DNA of 8,737 nucleotides from Bacteroidota bacterium (GTDB lineage: Bacteria > Bacteroidota > Ignavibacteria > Ignavibacteriales > Ignavibacteriaceae). The notes under the pieces were generated by a model. The model had not been told where the DNA came from and made no database searches. It saw only the letters and a program-made list of their open reading frames with translations. This document shows positions 5,229-8,737 of the stretch, piece after piece; the stretch's first letter is position 1, and every line of letters begins with the position of its first letter. The stretch is from positions 1 through 8,737 of the forward strand of contig JAJYSI010000114.1 of the NCBI GenBank assembly GCA_021793635.1, in the 5' to 3' direction. The position numbers and the translations under genes are program-made.

Positions 5229-5759
5229 TTAGAATTTAAAATCCACTCCGAAGTCCAATCCGGAATAGCTTAAAGTTCCAAAGCTGATTCTTCCTGTTAT
5301 GGCAATTGTAGGTGAAACCCAATATCTTGCACCGCCTTGTGCAGCAAGCCACATTCCACCATATGAAGGAGAGGCAAAATGGTAACCACCCGGGCCGTTC
5401 CAGCTAACAGATCCAGCATCGTATGCAAGAACAAGACCGACATATGGATCAAATTTACTCTCACTTACAACAAAGTGATAATTTCCCTGGATACCAATTA
5501 GAATGTTTGTATAACTCCAGTCACTTTCGTTATAACCCCAGTATCTAAATAATCCGCCAACACCAACTAAACCGAAATCTTGCATGTTTATCCCGTATTC
5601 GTAGTTTGCACCAAAATCAGGTGTGCTGCCGAGAAACGCAAATCCGATTGATGGTCCCAAATAATTCTTTCCAGCTTCATATTGTGCATTTGCAGTAGAG
5701 GTAATTAGCCCTAAAGCAAGAATGACCAAAGCAACAAAAAGTAAAATATTCCGTTTCAT
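5229..5759 (-). CDS. Outer membrane beta-barrel protein
   Basis: A 176-residue exported protein of unknown specific role. Residues 1-25 are a classical Sec signal peptide: MKRN, a hydrophobic core, then ANA before Gln26, cleaved by signal peptidase I. The mature chain is rich in Gly, Tyr, Phe and Trp, with alternating strands separated by short turns (NYLGPSIGFAFLG, LVGVGGLFRYWGY, NILIGIQGNYHF, FDPYVGLVLAYDAG, WLAAQGGARYW, IAITGRISFG) and ends GVDFKF with the terminal Phe used by the BAM insertion machinery. This indicates a small barrel of about eight strands resembling the outer-membrane beta-barrel domain families common in Bacteroidota. The ribosome binding site GGAGA (minus strand, 5767-5771) supports the start. 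Monocistronic, with its own terminator; divergent from the ABC exporter. Confidence 0.85.
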   Translation of the reverse strand: MKRNILLFVALVILALGLITSTANAQYEAGKNYLGPSIGFAFLGSTPDFGANYEYGINMQDFGLVGVGGLFRYWGYNESDWSYTNILIGIQGNYHFVVSESKFDPYVGLVLAYDAGSVSWNGPGGYHFASPSYGGMWLAAQGGARYWVSPTIAITGRISFGTLSYSGLDFGVDFKF

Positions 5760-5815
5760 TGATGTTTCTCCAATATTTTGTTAGAAAATAATTGATATAA
5801 ATATTAAACCACTTC

Positions 5816-5821
5816 ATTATA
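5816..5821 (-). promoter_or_regulatory. Possible -10 box for the outer membrane protein gene
   Basis: TATAAT on the minus strand, about 57 bases before the start codon, within a very AT-rich stretch. The candidate -35 at 17-base spacing (TTTATT) is poor, so this is weak. The whole 5760-6054 gap is a divergent promoter region; no gene or RNA is recognised in it, and no clear promoter can be named for the ABC operon. Confidence 0.3.
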
Positions 5822-6054
5822 ATATTTTTTTTTGTAGAAATAAAATTTTAAAGCGTATAATTTTTAGACGGTCAAAACCTATGAGTTTTCTTCATACGTA
5901 CCGCTTTTTTCCTTTATTCCATTATTTTAGCAATTAAAAAGCTGATTTTCATATATTGTGAAATTATAACCTCCTGATCCAGGTGACAAAACTTACTGCT
6001 TCATTAGCATCTTCTTGATATATTTACAGGACAATTTTTATCCGGTTAGTTATT

Positions 6055-6843
6055 ATGATTCAAGCAAAAAACCTCACAAAGAAATTCGGCGAGTTTATAG
6101 CAGTAGATAATATTTCCTTCAATGTTGAGAAAGCTGAGATATTTGGCTTTCTTGGACCTAACGGAGCGGGAAAATCAACTACAATAAAAATGCTGACCAC
6201 ACTGCTTCATCCCACAAGTGGTGAAATTGAAATAAACGGAATCAACCCGGCGCTGCATCAGGATAAAGTAAGAGAATCCTTCGGTATCGTCTTCCAGGAC
6301 CCAAGTTTAGATGAAGAATTGACAGCTTATGAAAACATGAACTTTCATGCCGTGCTTTACAAAGTTCCGTTTGATATTCGAAAACCAAGAATTGAAGAAC
6401 TTTTAAATTTTGTCGAACTGTGGGATAAAAGAAATGAGTTTGTAAAAAATTATTCAGGAGGAATGAAACGGAGATTGGAAATTGCACGTGGATTCCTTCA
6501 TCATCCTAAAATTATTTTTCTTGATGAACCAACACTCGGCTTAGATCCTCAAACAAGAAATTATATGTGGAATTACATTAACGACTTGAACAAGAAAGAA
6601 CAAACAACAGTATTTTTTACTACTCATTATATGGAAGAAGCCGACCGTGTAGCCGATAGAATTGCGATAATCGATCACGGTAAAATTGTAGCCAGTGGAA
6701 CGCCTGAACAATTAAAAGCTCAGACCGGAAAAGATAATTTAGAAGACGCATTCCTTGAGCTTACCGGAAGCAAAATCCGGGAGGAAGAAGCATCAGGGCT
6801 TGATAGAATGAGAATGCGCAGCAAGATGTGGAGGAGGAGATAA
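6055..6843 (+). CDS. ABC exporter ATP-binding protein, DrrA type
   Basis: The 262-residue cytoplasmic ATPase of an ABC-2 type exporter. All motifs are intact: Walker A GPNGAGKST (34-42), Q-loop Q81 in VFQDPSLDEELT, signature YSGGMKRR (133-140), Walker B IIFLDE (153-158) with EPTLGLDP, and switch H191 in TTH. A C-terminal extension (about 215-262), including GKDNLEDAFLELTG, is typical of DrrA/NodI/CcmA-like subunits and absent from importer ATPases. The tail ends in a basic cluster, MWRRR, encoded by the purine-rich stretch that also serves as ribosome binding site of the next gene. The ribosome binding site of this gene itself is weak. It forms a two-gene operon with the permease 3 bases downstream. 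The exported substrate (drug, lipid or polysaccharide precursor) cannot be deduced. Confidence 0.93.
   Translation: MIQAKNLTKKFGEFIAVDNISFNVEKAEIFGFLGPNGAGKSTTIKMLTTLLHPTSGEIEINGINPALHQDKVRESFGIVFQDPSLDEELTAYENMNFHAVLYKVPFDIRKPRIEELLNFVELWDKRNEFVKNYSGGMKRRLEIARGFLHHPKIIFLDEPTLGLDPQTRNYMWNYINDLNKKEQTTVFFTTHYMEEADRVADRIAIIDHGKIVASGTPEQLKAQTGKDNLEDAFLELTGSKIREEEASGLDRMRMRSKMWRRR
6830..6838 (+). promoter_or_regulatory. Strong ribosome binding site for the ABC permease inside the ATPase gene
   Basis: GGAGGAGGA lies 8 bases before the permease ATG and wholly within the last codons of the ATPase gene (Trp-Arg-Arg-Arg-stop). This supports the permease start at 6847 and coupled expression of the two subunits. 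Confidence 0.8.
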
Positions 6844-6846
6844 CCA

Positions 6847-7593
6847 ATGTCTACAATTTATATACTTTGGCTCAGACAAATAAAAAGATATTTGCGTTCG
6901 CGGTCAAGGATCATAGGAAGCCTAGGTCAGCCAGTTCTTTTTCTTGTCGCGCTCGGTTTCGGATTTGGGCCGATATTTCAGAAAGCAGGGCAAGGAAACT
7001 ATATAGAATTTCTTGCTCCCGGAATTATAGCAATGAGTATTCTATTTACTGCTATATTTTCAGGTGTTGAAATGATCTGGGACAGGCAATTTGGATTTTT
7101 AAAAGAAACATTGGTCGCTCCTGTCTCCCGCTTGAACATTATGATTGGGCGTGTATTCGGCGGTGCTACCGCTTCCGTGTTTCAAGGAATAATAGTATTA
7201 GTTATTTCAATAATAGCCGGCTTTAGAGTTCATTCAGTCGGATTGATTTTACTATCATTGATCTTTATGATTTTAATCTCACTTCTTTTCACAGCCCTGG
7301 GGACTGCTATTGCTTCAATGCTCGAAGATTTTCAGGGTTTCCAGTTAATAATGAGCTTTCTTGTTATGCCTCTTTTCTTTTTAAGCGGCGCATTATTTCC
7401 GCTTCAAGGATTGCCTGAAGCTATGAAAATAGTCGCTGCAGTTGATCCATTATCTTATGGCGTTGATGGACTAAGATTTGCATTAACAGGGGCATCACAT
7501 TTTGGAATTGGAATTGATATCGCTGTTCTTTCGATTATAACTTTTCTTCTTCTTGTTGCCGGCAGCTTTCTATTTTCAAGAATTGAGGTTTAG
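6847..7593 (+). CDS. ABC-2 type permease, DrrB type
   Basis: The membrane subunit partnering the preceding ATPase. Its 248 residues hold six predicted membrane helices, roughly 22-42, 56-76, 107-127, 131-155, 166-186 and 221-243, with the N-terminus rich in Arg/Lys (RQIKRYLRSRSR) as in ABC-2 permeases. Family hallmarks are present: the cytoplasmic loop WDRQFGFLKETLVAPVSR (78-95) that contacts the ATPase, and the stretch FLSGALFPLQGLPEAMK (178-194) followed by DPLSYGVDGLRFAL (200-213), typical of DrrB/NodJ. One permease and one ATPase imply a homodimeric transporter with two copies of each. The start is set by GGAGGAGGA at 6830-6838. No clear terminator hairpin follows; the gene faces the lipocalin remnant 33 bases away. 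Confidence 0.93.
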   Translation: MSTIYILWLRQIKRYLRSRSRIIGSLGQPVLFLVALGFGFGPIFQKAGQGNYIEFLAPGIIAMSILFTAIFSGVEMIWDRQFGFLKETLVAPVSRLNIMIGRVFGGATASVFQGIIVLVISIIAGFRVHSVGLILLSLIFMILISLLFTALGTAIASMLEDFQGFQLIMSFLVMPLFFLSGALFPLQGLPEAMKIVAAVDPLSYGVDGLRFALTGASHFGIGIDIAVLSIITFLLLVAGSFLFSRIEV

Positions 7594-7626
7594 TTTTACT
7601 GAACGTCCATTTCAAAGTCGTTTGGG

Positions 7627-7901
7627 TTATATCCTTGATTGGGTAAAACGGTTAATTACATCTATGTTACCGTCATTTCGTAATATATAAGTCGCCGTAG
7701 TATTGCTTGCACATTTTTTTTGAAAGCTATTAGGAATCTTCGCAATCTCATACCATGTACCGACATATTTATTCAGGTCAACTGAATTGACCGTTACTGG
7801 TTCGTCACTTTTATTAGATGTTTGGCTTTCATAGTACAAGCAAAAAGAATAAAAATTGGGAATATAAGTTTAATGTATTTTGAAATAATAATTTTTGTCA
7901 T
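7627..7901 (-). pseudogene. blc: Broken Blc-type lipocalin lipoprotein gene (frameshift plus 3' truncation)
   Basis: Remains of an outer membrane bacterial lipocalin. From ATG 7901 one frame gives a good lipoprotein signal peptide: MTK, a hydrophobic run, and lipobox L-F-A-C with Cys22 (codon 7838-7836), then a stop at 7796-7794. The next frame, open from upstream of 7839, carries the start of the lipocalin body: DLNKYVGTWYEIAKIP with the G-x-W-Y signature, then TATYILRNDGNIDVINRF, as in E. coli Blc. The two parts are out of register, so an indel occurred between about 7836 and 7794. The body stops after about 50 residues at 7629-7627, whereas Blc-type bodies run about 150; the rest of the barrel is missing and the DNA instead abuts the permease gene. 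A TTG at 7839 could start the second frame but would lack a signal peptide and most of the fold. The symbol denotes family resemblance. Confidence 0.75.
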
Positions 7902-7932
7902 AAATACAACTGGATAAAAGATAATATAATCT

Positions 7933-7965
7933 AAACCTCCAAGATTTTAAAAACCTTGGAGGTTT
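7933..7965 (-). terminator. Hairpin terminator of rubrerythrin gene
   Basis: AAACCTCCAAG (7933-7943) and CTTGGAGGTTT (7955-7965) form a perfect 11-bp stem with an 11-base A/T loop. It begins 11 bases beyond the rubrerythrin stop codon; on the minus strand the stem ends in TTT and is followed by AT-rich sequence. The arms resemble the AAACCTC/GAGGTTT palindromes in the MITE-like copies. Confidence 0.65.
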
Positions 7966-7976
7966 TAGTTTAACGA

Positions 7977-8474
7977 TTAAATCAGAACATATTTTGAAGC
8001 AAGCGTTCCGCAAATTGGGCAGTTCTCTGTTGGCTTTCCAAATTCAATATTGCCGCAGACGGGACAAAGATAAAATTCAACTCCGGTTAAATCTTTTCCT
8101 TGTTCAACAGCCTCCAAAGCTAACTTATATAATTTGGCATGAACCGCTTCTGCTTTAACTGCGTAGCCGAACATTCTTTTGGCTTTATGATTTTCCGATA
8201 TAGCATCTTCAAGCATTGGCGGATACATTTCCGTATATTCATAAGTTTCACCTGCAATAGCAGCTTTAAGATTTTCCAATGTTGAGCCAACTCCATTCAA
8301 CGCACCAAGATGTCCTTCTGCGTGAATTCTTTCAGCTTCCGCTGTTGTTTTGAACAACCTGGCAATATTAACAAAGCCATCTTGTTCGGCTTTTTTAGCA
8401 AAAGCACGGTATTTTTGATTAGCCTGGCTTTCACCAGAGAAAGCTTCATGAAGATTAGTTTCTGTCTTTGACAT
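7977..8474 (-). CDS. Rubrerythrin
   Basis: A cytoplasmic diiron peroxidase that reduces hydrogen peroxide, typical of anaerobes and microaerophiles. Its 165 residues comprise a four-helix ferritin-like domain followed by a rubredoxin-like iron site. Diiron ligands: E15 (SGES), E48 and H51 (ERIH), E79 and E82 (EYTE), E109 and H112 (EAVH), matching the paired ExxH pattern of the family. The C-terminal FeS4 site is C137-P-V-C140 and C152-P-I-C155. It is somewhat shorter than the roughly 190-residue Desulfovibrio protein but complete, of the common small rubrerythrin type. GGAGG (minus strand, 8480-8484) gives an excellent ribosome binding site 5 bases from the ATG, suggesting good expression. 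Its terminator lies at 7933-7965. It is separated from the upstream thioredoxin gene by that gene's terminator, so it has its own promoter. Confidence 0.95.
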   Translation of the reverse strand: MSKTETNLHEAFSGESQANQKYRAFAKKAEQDGFVNIARLFKTTAEAERIHAEGHLGALNGVGSTLENLKAAIAGETYEYTEMYPPMLEDAISENHKAKRMFGYAVKAEAVHAKLYKLALEAVEQGKDLTGVEFYLCPVCGNIEFGKPTENCPICGTLASKYVLI

Positions 8475-8544
8475 GATATCCTCCGTTTAATTTTTGTAAA
8501 AAGAAGTGAAATATTTATTTTTAGTTCGTATCTCACTGTACAAA

Positions 8545-8550
8545 ATTATA
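8545..8550 (-). promoter_or_regulatory. Possible -10 box for rubrerythrin
   Basis: TATAAT on the minus strand about 71 bases before the rubrerythrin ATG and downstream of the thioredoxin terminator, where a promoter must lie. The overlapping TAATTTTG also fits the Bacteroidota -7 pattern TAnnTTTG. No convincing upstream box is seen. Confidence 0.35.
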
Positions 8551-8563
8551 ATCATTTAAAGAA

Positions 8564-8600
8564 TAAAAAAAGCGGAAATACCATTGACTGATAATTCCGC
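8564..8600 (-). terminator. Intrinsic terminator of the thioredoxin gene
   Basis: On the minus strand GCGGAA (8600-8595) pairs with TTCCGC (8577-8572), followed at once by a run of T (A-run 8565-8571 on the plus strand). It lies 27 bases after the thioredoxin stop codon, separating that gene from rubrerythrin. Confidence 0.75.
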
Positions 8601-8627
8601 ATCGGGGGGTCTATGTAACAAAACTTT

Positions 8628-8737
8628 TTAGGCTGTTGCAGTAAGTAATTCTTCTTGAATTGCCTGTTTTAATGATTCTTTAGGCAATGCACCAACCGCC
8701 ATTTTTGGTTGACCTTCTTTTGGAACAAACAATAATG
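8628..8737 (-). CDS. Thioredoxin, C-terminal fragment (5' end outside window)
   Basis: The last 35 complete codons of a minus-strand gene that runs off the window, ending at TAA (8630-8628). The peptide LLFVPKEGQPKMAVGALPKESLKQAI corresponds to the final strands and helix of thioredoxin (E. coli [26 protein letters not shown]): strand beta-4 after the cis-proline, the conserved glycine in VGAL, then the C-terminal helix. The redox CxxC motif would lie upstream and is not visible, so activity cannot be judged. The insertion KEGQP in the beta-turn is a form I associate with Bacteroidota thioredoxins. It is too short for a subfamily call. Terminator at 8564-8600. Confidence 0.8.
   Translation of the reverse strand, partial: LLFVPKEGQPKMAVGALPKESLKQAIQEELLTATA

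Noticed and set aside
6828..7070. 80-codon frame overlapping the ABC permease start
   Set aside because: It is out of frame with the six-helix permease and has no recognisable content.
7645..7657. TAAAACGGTTAAT shared with the composite element at 1695-1708, suggesting another repeat copy
   Set aside because: It lies inside the lipocalin remnant and encodes V-I-N-R-F, the residues expected there, so the match is explained by coding sequence.

Overview
The window is an AT-rich, ordinary bacterial chromosomal stretch. Several things point to the Bacteroidota/Chlorobi/Ignavibacteria side of the tree: a single-cysteine thioredoxin-like protein with a WCGDS motif, a beta-barrel outer membrane protein ending in Phe, lipoproteins with short signal peptides, DUF2203, and intergenic DNA full of small palindromes. 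Ignavibacteria would be my best guess. That placement is an inference from protein style; no rRNA or other marker gene is present.

Layout. 1-514 is the C-terminal half of serC (phosphoserine aminotransferase). A short inverted-repeat element (521-617) and a GC-rich hairpin (641-663) precede a small unrecognised lipoprotein (687-1112), which converges on a DUF2203 gene (1117-1497, minus). The 356-base gap that follows holds a composite palindromic element (1658-1815). Next come a thioredoxin-like gene (1854-2465), and then a PLP-dependent trans-sulfuration enzyme (2590-3705) that overlaps a SAM methyltransferase (3702-4316) by 4 bases. The methyltransferase converges on an OsmC-family peroxidase (4319-4753, minus). 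The 475-base gap 4754-5228 contains a second, fuller copy of the inverted-repeat element, an octamer tandem repeat, a solitary element end, and the terminator of an outer membrane beta-barrel gene (5229-5759, minus). A divergent DrrAB-type ABC exporter pair follows (6055-6843, 6847-7593). It converges on the remains of a Blc-type lipocalin lipoprotein gene (7627-7901, minus), which is frameshifted and truncated. Rubrerythrin (7977-8474, minus) and the 3' end of a thioredoxin gene (8628-8737, minus) close the window.

How the genes relate. Four genes concern thiol or peroxide chemistry (the thioredoxin-like protein, OsmC, rubrerythrin, thioredoxin). Two concern amino-acid metabolism (serC and the trans-sulfuration enzyme). 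They are not one operon: strands alternate and terminators separate most of them. Only two pairs look co-transcribed: the PLP enzyme with the methyltransferase, and the ABC ATPase with its permease.

I do not see a new multi-gene system here. The most interesting material is the non-coding DNA: a MITE-like family in two copies plus a solo end, a separate nested palindromic element, a recurring AAACCTC/GAGGTTT palindrome, and a decaying lipocalin gene.
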